Part shown: piece after piece, positions 15,540-25,562 of the stretch | Layout: each line of letters begins with the position of its first letter | How positions within the stretch are numbered: position 1 is the stretch's first letter | Assembly: GCA_963815785.1 (NCBI GenBank) | Contig: CAWFHZ010000007.1 | Location: 1-64,000, forward strand | DNA from: DATFVA01 sp963815785 | Lineage (GTDB): Bacteria > Bacteroidota > Ignavibacteria > Ignavibacteriales > Ignavibacteriaceae | Reading direction: 5' to 3' | DNA: 64,000 bases | Translations under genes and position numbers: made by a program | The notes under the pieces: model-generated | What the model saw: the letters and a program-made list of their open reading frames with translations, nothing else | Database searches by the model: none | What the model was told of the DNA's origin: nothing

Positions 15540-17849
15540 ATGAAAACATCTTTACTCTTTATTTCATGCCTTATTACTATTTGTCTTCAAGCTCAAATCC
15601 AGCTTCCAAGGGCAGGAAAATTTCCAGTTAACCCAATAAGTAAAACCGAACTGATCAAAGCAATCAGAACAGGTACTCCAATTTCTTCCGAACCACGTGA
15701 TATAATTGATTTCGATTCCTCCAACGTAAGCTTTAAAGGAAATTATCCTTTTTCCGTAAGTTATGCTCTTTCAATGAGCAATCCCGATAACCTGGTATTT
15801 GTTGGTTCAGGCGGAGGCATATACGTAACTGATGTTACAGATCCGCAAAATCCTGAGACCCTGTCAGAAATCAAAACCAGGTCTTTGGTAGACGATTGCA
15901 CTTATGACACTCTAAACAAAAGGCTATATGTATGTGCGTATTTCTCCGGAATTGAAATCTGGGATTTATCTGATTTACACAACCCTGTAAGAATGAGCAG
16001 GATTCCAACAGAACCTTATCCAAGGAGCGGGGTAGCATACAAAGGAAATTATCTGTTTTTCACGACCAATAATAATTTATTTTCGTATGATATTACAGAT
16101 CCATACAATCCAACTGTCGCAAACGAACTATATGTAACCAACAATCTGGTTACCCAGCTATACCTTAAAGGAAACATAATTTATGTTACATCAATAACGC
16201 AGGGACTAAAATTAGTTGACATATCGGATCCACTTAACCTTCAGCTAATTCATGCATATTCATTTATCATTGGTTACAAATTTGATATTTCAGGAGACTA
16301 CCTATATGCAGTAAATAACTCAGGCACATTAGTAATTTTAGATATTAGTGATTCTTTAAATGTCTCAGTAAAGAGCAGTCTGAACCTAAACGGATATCCT
16401 TATGGTATAGCCGTTTTCAACAATAAAGCCTACGTAGCTAAAGTGGGTACCGATGGAGGACTACAAATAATTGATGTAGAGAACCCGTCATTGCCTGCTT
16501 CTATATCACTTTACTCAGGCGATTATCAATTTGTTGTTGGAAAAGAAAATTATGTTTACCTGACGCGCAACAGTGATTTTTCAATTCTTGACGTAACAGA
16601 CTCAGCAGCAGTAGAATATATTTCAGGATTTAAATTGTCCGGGTTTGTTGAAGATATTTCAGTATCAGGTAATTATCTTTACACTGGGAGCAACGGTTTT
16701 AGGGTAATTGATATTTCAGATTCAACTCACCCGGTTCAGGTTGGTTATGCAGATGTCACCGGAGATCTTGTAGAGGCTGCAGAAAATTCACTAATTGTTT
16801 ATTGCCCTTACAGTATGACTGCAAACAATACAGTACATATTATGGATGTTTCTGACCCAACAAATCCCACAGGTCTTGGCGCGTATACCTGTCCCGCAAT
16901 GACCTGGAATCTGGTAGTCAGAGACACACTTGCATATATAGCCTGCTGGTGGGATGGAATCCGCATTTTTAACTTTGCAGATCCAAATAACTTAGTACAG
17001 ATTTCTCATACAATGGGCTGGACGCAGGGAGGAATTGGGGGTGTAGAATGGTGTTATGCCCAAGCGGTTGCGGTTGAAGGAAATTACCTTTACACTGTTG
17101 ATTATGGGCCATTTCCGGCAGACGATACCTACGGACTTTACATAATTGATATAAGTGATCCTTCGAATCCATTCTTAATCAAAAGGTTCCAGGGCATTAT
17201 TAGTCACGCCAGCGATTTAGCTGTAAAAGATGGAGTGGTTTACATTGCTGACGGAAACGGAGGTGTTGAAGTTGTAGATGTTTCTGATCCAATGAATCCC
17301 TCCGTAATAAGTTATGTAAACCTGGTTGACGGTGCCACAGGAATAAAAGTAGAAGGTGACTATGCTTATGTATCAGACTATATTTTAGGCGGTGTTCAGA
17401 TGATTGACATATCTGATCCGGCAAATTCATCAATAGCGGGATGGTATAAACCCTCCGGATGTTTTGCAGTTGGAATTGAATATAGTAATGGAATTATATA
17501 TGCGGCGGACGGGATAGCAGGATTCCAGGTTTATAAGAACTTACTTATAAAACCTGTTGCTGTTGAACGAGCAGAATTCAGTGTTAATGAATTTAAGCTT
17601 GGACAGAATTATCCTAATCCTTTTAATCCGGCAACCACGATTAATTACCAGCTGCCGAAAACAGGATTTGTAACATTGAAAGTTTACGATATTCTTGGAA
17701 GGGAAGTTGCGACATTAGTTAATGAGCAAAAGGTGCAGGGAAGGTACACTGTTAATTTTAATGCATCCCGTTTGGCGAGCGGGGTCTATATGTACCAGTT
17801 CAGAGCTAATGATTATGTGAGCTTGAAGAAGATGCTATTGATCAAGTGA
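15540..17849 (+). CDS. T9SS-exported LVIVD-repeat beta-propeller protein
   Basis: A 769-residue secreted protein. The signal peptide spans residues 1-19 (MKTSLLFISCLITICLQAQ). The body consists of many LVIVD-type propeller blades with recurrent phrases such as IDISDPxNP and VxGNYLYV. The last 85 residues are a T9SS sorting domain (NYPNPFNPATTINY ... LKKMLLIK). Such proteins are surface-anchored or released; the ligand is unknown. GGGGAG precedes the ATG. It lies just inside the accessory region and has no operon partner; the next 220 bp holds only a decayed sorting-domain tail. Confidence 0.9.
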   Translation: MKTSLLFISCLITICLQAQIQLPRAGKFPVNPISKTELIKAIRTGTPISSEPRDIIDFDSSNVSFKGNYPFSVSYALSMSNPDNLVFVGSGGGIYVTDVTDPQNPETLSEIKTRSLVDDCTYDTLNKRLYVCAYFSGIEIWDLSDLHNPVRMSRIPTEPYPRSGVAYKGNYLFFTTNNNLFSYDITDPYNPTVANELYVTNNLVTQLYLKGNIIYVTSITQGLKLVDISDPLNLQLIHAYSFIIGYKFDISGDYLYAVNNSGTLVILDISDSLNVSVKSSLNLNGYPYGIAVFNNKAYVAKVGTDGGLQIIDVENPSLPASISLYSGDYQFVVGKENYVYLTRNSDFSILDVTDSAAVEYISGFKLSGFVEDISVSGNYLYTGSNGFRVIDISDSTHPVQVGYADVTGDLVEAAENSLIVYCPYSMTANNTVHIMDVSDPTNPTGLGAYTCPAMTWNLVVRDTLAYIACWWDGIRIFNFADPNNLVQISHTMGWTQGGIGGVEWCYAQAVAVEGNYLYTVDYGPFPADDTYGLYIIDISDPSNPFLIKRFQGIISHASDLAVKDGVVYIADGNGGVEVVDVSDPMNPSVISYVNLVDGATGIKVEGDYAYVSDYILGGVQMIDISDPANSSIAGWYKPSGCFAVGIEYSNGIIYAADGIAGFQVYKNLLIKPVAVERAEFSVNEFKLGQNYPNPFNPATTINYQLPKTGFVTLKVYDILGREVATLVNEQKVQGRYTVNFNASRLASGVYMYQFRANDYVSLKKMLLIK

Positions 17850-18071
17850 TTTAAGGGAGTGAAAGCTCCCTTTTATTTCTTATACTACAAGCTGCTATTT
17901 TGTTAGCATAAAAAAGGGTCAGTGTGTGAAAGTATGGGTCGGTATCTATCTGCGGCCCGTCCTAAGCTTGCGCCAACATACTAACCCACAAAATTAGGTA
18001 TCTGCTTTAATATGATTGAAGTAAGCTTGTAACTTTTGTTCTATTGAATATTTAAATTATTAAATTTCATC

Positions 18072-18221
18072 AACGAAGTGATGAACCCGGGATATTATCA
18101 GGTTGATTTTGATGCCTCGCGTTTTGCATCAGGTGTTTATTTTTACAGAATTAAAGCCGGAGATTTTGTTTAAACCAACAAGATGGTTTTATCTTCACAT
18201 TATAAAGTCTTTAGAAAATAA
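18072..18221 (+). pseudogene. Orphan T9SS sorting-domain tail (remnant 1)
   Basis: Conceptual translation gives a clear sorting-domain end (PGYYQVDFDASRFASGVYFY, then RIKAGDFV) interrupted by a TAA at 18171-18173, after which TNKMVL continues in frame. No start codon or exported domain precedes it. It is the 3' stub of a lost T9SS cargo gene. The remaining 17850-18071 stretch shows nothing else. Confidence 0.75.
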
Positions 18222-18284
18222 GTCTGATTATTCTAGCGTCCTTATTGATGTATTATGAATTATCTAATTTTTATAGGAGGAACT

Positions 18285-20063
18285 GTGAAAAATAATTTTA
18301 CTGTTTTCAGGTATGTAATTGGGATAATTAGTCTCAGTTTTATTCTTTCGTTCCGTCTGGTGTCGGGACAGACAAGTGGGCTAGTTACTACAAACGATAA
18401 TCTCAACCGGCTGACACTGACTAATGGAACCCGAACAATTTCTTCTGTTCCTGTTACGTCGCCTTCTTCAAGGATAATGTCTGATCAGTCTGCCGGTAAT
18501 ATTCAAAATGTCCAGATTGCCGGCTGGACTCTCCTTCAGACAGTAAGCGGAGTTGTAAAAGCAATTTCATTTGTTAATCCCACTGTCGGCTATATGGCAG
18601 CCGAACTGGGCGTAGTTTATAAAACTACGAATGGGGGAGCCGATTGGTCAACCGTATTAAACCTTGGCTTTCCTTACTACTGGTATGGTGTGCATACTTT
18701 TACTCCTCAAAAAGTGCTGATTGCCGGATTTAATAATACCACAGGCGACGGTATAATGCGCTGGACATACGACGGCGGTGTAAACTGGACAGATGATATT
18801 ATTGTTGCCCCTGCACCCTTTAACTGGCTTCAGGGCCTAGGGTTCGCGGACTCACTGCATGGCCTGGCAGTCGGCAGCATCCTCTCAGCAGGGAAAGTAT
18901 TTATTACTGCAAACGGGGGAACTGATTCAACCGACTGGATCCCGGTAACAGCCGATCCGACTCAAGGATGGTTTGCGGGTAATTTTACAATGAAGCCCGA
19001 CGGAAAATATTACATTACCGGGATTAGTTTCTGCAATTCTTCGGACTTCGGTCTATCATGGGCAAGAAGAACCTCAATTGATAATACTTTTGACGGGGGA
19101 GTTTCTTTTCCCGATGATTTACATGGATGGACAGGCGGAGGATCAATATCCCCGACAGTAGAAGGCTGGGTGCATCGTACTACAGATGGAGGTATTACCT
19201 GGAGCGGCAGGATTCTCAGCACACCCTATCCTGTGAGGGTGGTTTATTTTTTTGACTCACAGGTGGGTATTGCCCAGGGCGGTGAAGTAAACAGCGGCAT
19301 TGGAGGGATATGGGAATCGATCGATGGCGGGGTTAACTGGACCGAAGCGGTATCCACCGGAATGGAGATGGGCAGCATCGACTGGCAACGTATAAGTGCT
19401 GATAGTATCGACATCTGGAGTGTCGGTTATACAAGTTCGGGAGGATTTCACAGCGGTGTATTCAAAAAACGGATTGGATTTAATGTTGTTCCAGTTGAAC
19501 TGACTTCTTTTAATGCCCTGGTTAATTATGAAAAGGTAATACTAAAATGGGAAACTGCTACTGAAACGAACAACAAAGGATTTGAAATCCAGAGAATCAA
19601 TAATGGAAATACATTTAGGGATATTGCTTTTATTCAAGGCAACGGAACCACAACTCAAAAACACTCGTACTCATTTTCTGATAATGAGGTGAGTGCAGGC
19701 AATTACAGTTATCGCCTGAAACAAATTGATTATGATGGCTCATATCATTATTCAAGCATTGCTTCAGCAGAAGTAATTGGAATAAATCAGTTTGCAGTAT
19801 ATCAGAACTATCCAAATCCATTTAATCCCACAACTATGATTAACTATTACATTCCTGTAAGCGGCAACGTGCAATTAAAAATTTATAACGTCTTATCGCA
19901 GGAAGTCGCAATACTTGTTAACGGATACCAGGGAACAGGCAATCATAGTATTGAATTTGATGCGGGGAAATTAACATCAGGTATTTATTTCTATAAGCTG
20001 CAAGCAAAAGGTGTAGACGGCTCAGCCTTTACGTCAACAAGAAAAATGATGTTAATGAAATAA
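18285..20063 (+). CDS. T9SS-exported BNR/Ycf48-like beta-propeller protein
   Basis: A signal peptide (ending FRLVSGQ) leads a propeller of the photosystem-assembly-factor/BNR type: blades carry VYKTTNGGADWS, WTYDGGVNWT, HRTTDGGITWS and WESIDGGVNWT. Next comes a short FNIII-like stretch (VELTSFNALV ... ATETNNKGFEIQR) and a T9SS tail (NYPNPFNPTTMIN ... RKMMLMK). The frame is open from an ATG at 18255, but AGGAGG at 18275-18280 sits correctly for the GTG at 18285, and the signal peptide follows directly, so GTG is the likely start (592 aa). A terminator follows. The substrate or partner is unknown. Confidence 0.87.
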   Translation: MKNNFTVFRYVIGIISLSFILSFRLVSGQTSGLVTTNDNLNRLTLTNGTRTISSVPVTSPSSRIMSDQSAGNIQNVQIAGWTLLQTVSGVVKAISFVNPTVGYMAAELGVVYKTTNGGADWSTVLNLGFPYYWYGVHTFTPQKVLIAGFNNTTGDGIMRWTYDGGVNWTDDIIVAPAPFNWLQGLGFADSLHGLAVGSILSAGKVFITANGGTDSTDWIPVTADPTQGWFAGNFTMKPDGKYYITGISFCNSSDFGLSWARRTSIDNTFDGGVSFPDDLHGWTGGGSISPTVEGWVHRTTDGGITWSGRILSTPYPVRVVYFFDSQVGIAQGGEVNSGIGGIWESIDGGVNWTEAVSTGMEMGSIDWQRISADSIDIWSVGYTSSGGFHSGVFKKRIGFNVVPVELTSFNALVNYEKVILKWETATETNNKGFEIQRINNGNTFRDIAFIQGNGTTTQKHSYSFSDNEVSAGNYSYRLKQIDYDGSYHYSSIASAEVIGINQFAVYQNYPNPFNPTTMINYYIPVSGNVQLKIYNVLSQEVAILVNGYQGTGNHSIEFDAGKLTSGIYFYKLQAKGVDGSAFTSTRKMMLMK

Positions 20064-20084
20064 TACTTTGATCATAGTTCATAC

Positions 20085-20119
20085 AAAAAAGCACGGAGAA
20101 AAACTCTCTGTGCTTTTTT
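20085..20119. terminator. Terminator between convergent genes
   Basis: AGCACGGAGA (20090-20099) pairs with TCTCTGTGCT (20105-20114). A residues lie on the left and T residues on the right. It can serve both the T9SS gene and the convergent FecR-domain gene. Confidence 0.85.
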
Positions 20120-20150
20120 AATTCCTCAATCGATATTAAGCTTGCCTTTT

Positions 20151-20185
20151 TGCTTACCTGTCAGCCATTGGCTGATTAAAGAGAT
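20151..20185. repeat. REP-like palindrome, copy P1
   Basis: This is an intergenic copy of the CTTACCTGTCnGCCnnnGGCTGATTAAA family also found near 31.5, 32.4, 33.1 and (inverted) 33.95 kb. The inner GCC/GGC arms pair. Confidence 0.6.
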
Positions 20186-20211
20186 CAGTGTTTTTCATAA
20201 ATATTAATTTT

Positions 20212-21315
20212 TCATTCTTTCCACCAATTGTCTATATCAATATTTTCATATTTTAAAGGACCAGATATTTCACCACTCTGGTTTACAAAGCCTTTGTCTC
20301 CATCACTGAGAGTAATAGTACTATCTTTTGCACTACATGTCAGATCAACTAAGCCTTTCATCACGATTACCATTGTATTTCCTAAGGAATCCACATTAAT
20401 TGTAAATTCTGTTCCACGTATACCGCAAACGGCAGTTGGGGTTCTAATCTGAGTTCTTATTTTAATCAGATTAATCAGAGATTTTGTCTTACCTACAACA
20501 TTATCATATGCTTCATTGTAGGCTTCGTTACCCTCTGCAATCTTCTCAGTAACCATATTATTAACAATATACAAATTGCCATTTATTATTTTTGGAACAT
20601 AATTACCTTCTGCATTTGCAACAATAGTTAATGCAGATCTTTGACCTATTAATACATCTTCACCACCCTTCTCAAATAAATAATGCAATTTAACATTGCT
20701 CTTAACACCCGTTGCAATCCAGTCGCCTGGCTCCAAATCAACTGATTGATTTTCTGACAATTGTACCATTTTACCATTAGACTTCAGTATTCTAACATCG
20801 CCTTTGAATGAAGTGATTTTGCAATTAAATTTTACAGAGGCACTCCATTTTTTTTCATCATCAAGGCTTTTATATTTCAAATCCCCACTACCTTCCAGCT
20901 TTTTGTAATCTTTCATCATTTTATCATATTCGGCCTTTGCCAATGCGTCGTTGTATTTTTTAAGCATTGATTGTTTTAGAGCAAGCTGCTTGATTCTATT
21001 TTGTTTCTCTTCTTCGATTTTTTTTGTTTCTTCAGCCGATTTTACATCATTTGAATTGGAAGAAGAAAACACAGATTTTAAAAATGACTGGAATATGGTT
21101 CCCATTATTTCCTGTTCCATACTATAACCGGTTGAACCGGAATTTGATTTGGCAGGTGGATTATAATATTTACAGGTAGTTGTATGATTGCCATTCATTC
21201 CACCACAGACCACGCATTGCGCACCGGAAACAGTTTGGGCATAAACAGGATCAATCACCGTAGTGAAAAGCATAAATAATAAACTGGCTATCAGTAAAAA
21301 AAATGATGTTTTCAT
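20212..21315 (-). CDS. Exported FecR-domain protein
   Basis: A 367-residue protein with a signal peptide ending at PVYAQ, then a cysteine/histidine pattern (CVVCGGMNGNHTTTC) that could bind metal. A charged coiled-coil stretch (about residues 85-165) leads to a FecR-type domain (SVDLEPGDWIATG ... VCGIRGTEFTINVD). FecR domains here probably act as an extracytoplasmic structural or sensing module rather than as an anti-sigma factor, because there is no transmembrane helix and no sigma gene beside it. It is the last gene of a run with five TPR paralogues and is likely cotranscribed with them. Confidence 0.8.
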   Translation of the reverse strand: MKTSFFLLIASLLFMLFTTVIDPVYAQTVSGAQCVVCGGMNGNHTTTCKYYNPPAKSNSGSTGYSMEQEIMGTIFQSFLKSVFSSSNSNDVKSAEETKKIEEEKQNRIKQLALKQSMLKKYNDALAKAEYDKMMKDYKKLEGSGDLKYKSLDDEKKWSASVKFNCKITSFKGDVRILKSNGKMVQLSENQSVDLEPGDWIATGVKSNVKLHYLFEKGGEDVLIGQRSALTIVANAEGNYVPKIINGNLYIVNNMVTEKIAEGNEAYNEAYDNVVGKTKSLINLIKIRTQIRTPTAVCGIRGTEFTINVDSLGNTMVIVMKGLVDLTCSAKDSTITLSDGDKGFVNQSGEISGPLKYENIDIDNWWKE

Positions 21316-21396
21316 AATTTATTTTCCTATTCTTCTTTTACTTTCAATGGAACACCTGACTTAACAATTAATATCACCAAGCGAATTGCCCTTATA

Positions 21397-22186
21397 TTAT
21401 TTGTATATGCCTTTTTCAATTACAGCTTCCCATTCATATATCTTATCTTGTGCCTTACGTGCATCCTCAGCATCGGGGACAAGCATCAGGTATTTTTTCA
21501 TATAATAAATTGCCTCATAAAATTTGCTTACATTGGCTGATAATAGAGCGAGGTTATAGTAGGCTGCCGGATAAGACGTTTGATTTATCTCAGTTGCCTT
21601 AATATAAAATTCAATTGCTACATTGTATGCTCTCTGTTCATTGAATGAATTGGCCTGTACAATATATTTTCTTTGTTCTTCGGAAACCGATGGTTTCAAT
21701 TTCAATTCTCTATACTGTGCTGCAATCGGTTCAAAAAGAATAAGCTGCGGGCCATATAGCTTTTCCATTTTATCATTCCTGATTGATCTTCCTATGAAAG
21801 ATAATATTAGAGAATAGTTTCGCCCCATAGTCTGCATTTTCGTATTTAATGAAAAATTCTTCAATTTTTGCACTTGTTTCAAGAGTATCACTACCACTAG
21901 TAGTAGTGGAACCCGAAAGGCTATAACCATCCAATTTAGAAAAATAAAATATTGTTAGTTCTTCTTCACGTCTGAATTCTATTCTATCGTCAAACACAAA
22001 AATGTTTTCCTGTGTACCCCAGGTGGTATAACTTCCGGTAATTTTATCCAATATAGAAACGGTTGCTTCGTTCTTAAGCAGTTTAGAAATCTCGGCTATA
22101 GCCTTATTGATTTCATCGGTCTGTGCATTTGCCATTGCAGGTAAAAGCATAACGGCAAATAATGATATTAATCTGATATATTTCAT
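21397..22186 (-). pseudogene. TPR-family paralogue 5, frameshifted
   Basis: The 5' part (from 22186) gives a signal peptide (MKYIRLISLFAVMLLPAMAN) nearly identical to the next paralogue, then the variable VFDDRIEF domain. It runs into a stop near 21773. The conserved C-terminal part (SEEQRKYIVQAN, AAYYNLALLSANVSKFYEAI, DAEDARKAQDKIYEWE) continues in another frame down to 21397. Alignment with its neighbours places the shift near 21775-21800. It may be a decayed copy or an assembly error. Confidence 0.8.
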
Positions 22187-22212
22187 AATATTTTTATATT
22201 AAAATAGATTGA

Positions 22213-23016
22213 TTAATTAGCAATCTGCGCTTCCCATAAATAGATTTTATCCTGCGCGCTTCGGGCATCAGTGCCATCCGGCTCAAGCATCAGGTATTTT
22301 TTCATATAAAAAATGGCTGCATCGAACTTACCTACCTGAGCTGAAAGCAAAGCTAAATTGGAATAAGCTGCAGGATAAGCTGTTTGATCGACTTCAATGG
22401 CTTTTTTGTAAAGTTCAATAGCTTTTTTATAAATTTTCTGTTCGTTAAATCCATTGGCTTGAACAATGTATTTTCGTTGCTCTTCTGGAAAGAGTGGTTT
22501 TTCTTTTAACGAACGATACTTTTCAGCAATGGGTTTAAAAGTACTAATCAGTGAGTCGTATCGTTGGACATTCAATCGATGCTGAAAATAAAATAAATAA
22601 TCCGCCAATTCCCTGGCATATCCGATATTTATAATCTTGAGACGCCCGAAAAAGGTAAAATTTCTAAACTCAAATTTATCATAACCCCCATCAGTAAGAG
22701 ACGCATCCAGATGCCTGATTACTGCTATATAATCATCCAGTATGTCAGAAAAATAAATAGTGAGTTCAAGATCACTCGGTTCATATGTCATTTCAATTCT
22801 ATCATCAAAAACAGAAACATTTTCTAGTGTAGAACCGTAATCAACGCTTTTGTCCCTGACAGGAATGTTTTCTAATAAATTCTTTAACCTGGTTTTCGCA
22901 TCACTCAGCTCTACCTGAGGAAGTTTTGGATAATATATGACTTCTTCAGTCTGTGCATTTGCCATTGCAGGTAAAAGCATAACGGCTAATAATGATATTA
23001 ATCTGATATATTTCAT
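22213..23016 (-). CDS. Exported TPR protein, paralogue 4 of a tandem family
   Basis: A 267-residue periplasmic or surface protein. A signal peptide (residues 1-21, ending ANAQ) is followed by a domain of about 140 residues with the marker VFDDRIEM. A TPR-like C-terminus follows (EEQRKYIVQANGFNEQK, YPAAYSNLALLSAQVGKFDA, YMKKYLMLEPD). No enzymatic motif is visible. It belongs to five tandem genes with the same C-terminal half and diverging N-terminal halves, with gaps of 16-77 bp, all upstream of the FecR-domain gene. The function is unknown; the TPR part suggests a shared binding partner. Confidence 0.82.
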   Translation of the reverse strand: MKYIRLISLLAVMLLPAMANAQTEEVIYYPKLPQVELSDAKTRLKNLLENIPVRDKSVDYGSTLENVSVFDDRIEMTYEPSDLELTIYFSDILDDYIAVIRHLDASLTDGGYDKFEFRNFTFFGRLKIINIGYARELADYLFYFQHRLNVQRYDSLISTFKPIAEKYRSLKEKPLFPEEQRKYIVQANGFNEQKIYKKAIELYKKAIEVDQTAYPAAYSNLALLSAQVGKFDAAIFYMKKYLMLEPDGTDARSAQDKIYLWEAQIAN

Positions 23017-23045
23017 AATATTTTTATTTTAAATAGATTAATTAT

Positions 23046-23810
23046 TTATAGCTGTGTTTCCCATTCATATATCTTATCTTGTGCCTTACGTGCATCTTCA
23101 GCGTCGGGGACAAGCATCAGGTATTTTTTCATATAGTAAATGGCTGCATCAAACTTATTTAACTGGGCGTAAAGCAATGCCAGGTTTGAATAGGCGGCAG
23201 GATAAGCGGTTTGATCCAATTTTATCGCCTTATTATACAATTCAATGGCCTTAACGTACAGCTTCTGCCCGTTAAAACTATTGGCTTGAACGATGTATTT
23301 GCGCTGCTCTTCCGAAAAGAGTGGTTTTTCTAGTAATGCACGATATTTCTCAGCTATTGGCTTAAAAGTATTAATCTCTTTATATCGTTTTTTATTAAAA
23401 TTGTCTAGGGCTGATAATATATCCTGTATCAACACTATGTTTTTTTCTTCTTCGGCTGTAAAACCTATAAAAAAATCACTAGTAACAATTCCCGGATCAT
23501 TGTCTCCTGTATATCTAATAGGATAATCAATCATATCTAAAAAATAAATAACCGTATTTTCTTTGTCATTTCTTAATTCCAATCTGTTATCAAAAACAGA
23601 AACGTCTTCTTCAGAGCAATAATAGTTGCCTTTACTTGGTTGTGAACGCTCAAACTTATATACACTTGTACGGTTTCTGAGTAGTTCATCAAAATCCGCT
23701 TTTAATTTACTTTTCAAGGTTGTAGTATCCTGGTATTCAGCTGTTTGAGAACTAACCAAAGAAGCAAAAACCACAAGGACAAATAGGGTAAATAATCGTA
23801 TGGTTTTCAT
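23046..23810 (-). CDS. Exported TPR protein, paralogue 3 of a tandem family
   Basis: A 254-residue member of the tandem family with a signal peptide (ending VVFASLVSSQ), the VFDNRLEL marker in a divergent middle domain, and the conserved TPR end (EEQRKYIVQANSFNGQK, YMKKYLMLVPDAEDARKAQD). The C-terminal 90 residues are almost identical to paralogues 4 and 5, while the N-terminal domain differs, as expected if the TPR half is under constraint or is homogenised by gene conversion. The function is unknown. Confidence 0.82.
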   Translation of the reverse strand: MKTIRLFTLFVLVVFASLVSSQTAEYQDTTTLKSKLKADFDELLRNRTSVYKFERSQPSKGNYYCSEEDVSVFDNRLELRNDKENTVIYFLDMIDYPIRYTGDNDPGIVTSDFFIGFTAEEEKNIVLIQDILSALDNFNKKRYKEINTFKPIAEKYRALLEKPLFSEEQRKYIVQANSFNGQKLYVKAIELYNKAIKLDQTAYPAAYSNLALLYAQLNKFDAAIYYMKKYLMLVPDAEDARKAQDKIYEWETQL

Positions 23811-23826
23811 AATGTTTAATATTTTA

Positions 23827-24657
23827 TTAGTTAATATTTAATTCCCACTCATAAATCTTATCCTGGGCTTTCCTAGCATCCTCTGCATCGGGAGCAAGCA
23901 CCAGGTATTTTTGCATATTAAATACTGCATACCTATATTTTTTTAGTTGTGCTGAAATTAATGCCATATTATAATAGGCAGAAGGATAAGTAAAAGGATT
24001 AATTTTTATCGCTTTTTCATATAATACCAGTGCTTCAGTATATTTTTTATTATCATTTTGAGCATTAGCCTGAACTAAAAACTTTCGTTGTTCCTCAGTT
24101 ATTGATGGTTTCTCAGGTAACTCACGAAAATTTTGGGAAAGAATTCTAAATTCTTCAAGTTCTTTTAATCTTTTTTCTATCAATTGAGTATCATTTTCTT
24201 CAAAATATTCTTTTTGATATTTATTAAATAATGCGAATAGTTCATCTGTCTGCACATTTATCGACTCTGTGCTTTCTTCATCTTCTTCACCTGGAAAGGG
24301 GCCCATAATCAGCAGGACTTTACCAACCCAGATATTTCTTTTAGGTGGGTTGTAGGAAGCGTTGAAATTAATATTAAAACTATTGTTTATTAAATTTACT
24401 GACCGAACACCCAACTCATTAAAATTAAATTCCAAACAATTATTTTCTATTTTTATATTGAAATCCTTCATTAAACCATACTTACTATATTGACCAGTTC
24501 CATCTTCATCATACCAATACTCCCAATTCAATTCATGAAGCTTTGATAGAATTTTTATCTCCAAAGAATCTATTAAGCCAAATTCAGTATTTTGAGCATT
24601 AGTGTTTATGCAAAAAGAAGTAAGGAATGTTAACAAGATTAGATACGATGGTTTCAT
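23827..24657 (-). CDS. Exported TPR protein, paralogue 2 of a tandem family
   Basis: A 276-residue member. The signal peptide ends at CINTNAQ. The middle domain contains IKIENNCLEF and an acidic loop (GEEDEESTES). The C-terminal TPR region reads EEQRKFLVQANAQNDNKK and YPSAYYNMALISAQLKKYRY. It is most similar to paralogue 1 over its whole length, so these two arose by the most recent duplication in the array. It lies 16 bp from paralogue 3. The function is unknown. Confidence 0.82.
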   Translation of the reverse strand: MKPSYLILLTFLTSFCINTNAQNTEFGLIDSLEIKILSKLHELNWEYWYDEDGTGQYSKYGLMKDFNIKIENNCLEFNFNELGVRSVNLINNSFNINFNASYNPPKRNIWVGKVLLIMGPFPGEEDEESTESINVQTDELFALFNKYQKEYFEENDTQLIEKRLKELEEFRILSQNFRELPEKPSITEEQRKFLVQANAQNDNKKYTEALVLYEKAIKINPFTYPSAYYNMALISAQLKKYRYAVFNMQKYLVLAPDAEDARKAQDKIYEWELNIN

Positions 24658-24734
24658 AAAATTTGATTCCCACTTATAAATTTTATTCTATATCAGATAT
24701 AACAATTTCATATTTTTAAAATCGATTGATTATT

Positions 24735-25562
24735 TTAGAGCTCTGCTTCCCATTCATATATCTTATCCTGTGCCTTACGTGCATCCTCTGCCTCAGGGAC
24801 AAGCATCAGGTATTTTTTCATATTAAATATTGCATACTTATATTTTTTAAGTTGGCCTGAAATTAATGCCATATTATAATAGGCAGAAGGATAAGTAAAA
24901 GGATTAATTTTTATTGCTTTTTCATATAATACCAGTGCTTCAGTATATTTTTTATTATCATTTCGAATATTAGCCTGAACTAAAAACTTTCGTTGTTCCT
25001 CTGTTATTGATGGTTTCTCAGGTAACTCACGAAAATTTTGGGAAAGAATACGAAATTCTTCAATTTCTTTTAATCTTCTTTCTACCAATTGTTTGTCATT
25101 TTCTTCAATATACTCTTTTTGATATTTTTTTAATAAATCGAATAATTCATTTGTTTGCACATTTACCAACTCCGTTTTATCGTCATCATCATCTTCACTA
25201 CTGGGATATGGGCCCATAATCATCAGAACTTTACTAACCCAAATATTTCTTTTAGGTGGGTCGACCGTAGTTTCAATAGTAATTTTAAAACTATTGTTTA
25301 TTAAATTGACTGACCGAACACCCATTTCTCTATCATTAAAGACCAAACAATTATTTTCAATTTTCACATTGTCATCTTTAATTGAACTAAGTGTACCAGT
25401 TCCATCTTCAAAATTATACCAATACCTCCACTGTAAACCATGAAGCTTTGATAGAATTTCTGTTTCCAAAGAATCTATTAAGCCAAAATCATTATTTTGA
25501 GCATGAGTGTTTATGCAAAAAGCAGTAAGCAATGTTAACAAGATTAGATATGATGGTTTCAT
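24735..25562 (-). CDS. Exported TPR protein, paralogue 1 of a tandem family
   Basis: First gene of the array, 275 residues from the ATG at 25562, where a proper signal peptide begins (MKPSYLILLTLLTAFCINTH). The open frame to 25610 adds 16 residues that do not fit a leader. It has the same domain order as paralogue 2, with an acidic SSEDDDDDKTE loop and the TPR end YPSAYYNMALISGQLKKYKY. It is presumably nearest the operon promoter, but I cannot identify promoter boxes with confidence. The function is unknown. Confidence 0.82.
   Translation of the reverse strand: MKPSYLILLTLLTAFCINTHAQNNDFGLIDSLETEILSKLHGLQWRYWYNFEDGTGTLSSIKDDNVKIENNCLVFNDREMGVRSVNLINNSFKITIETTVDPPKRNIWVSKVLMIMGPYPSSEDDDDDKTELVNVQTNELFDLLKKYQKEYIEENDKQLVERRLKEIEEFRILSQNFRELPEKPSITEEQRKFLVQANIRNDNKKYTEALVLYEKAIKINPFTYPSAYYNMALISGQLKKYKYAIFNMKKYLMLVPEAEDARKAQDKIYEWEAEL

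Noticed and set aside
20212..21315. FecR-type anti-sigma factor
   Set aside because: The protein has a signal peptide but no transmembrane helix or cytoplasmic sigma-binding part, and no ECF gene is adjacent.
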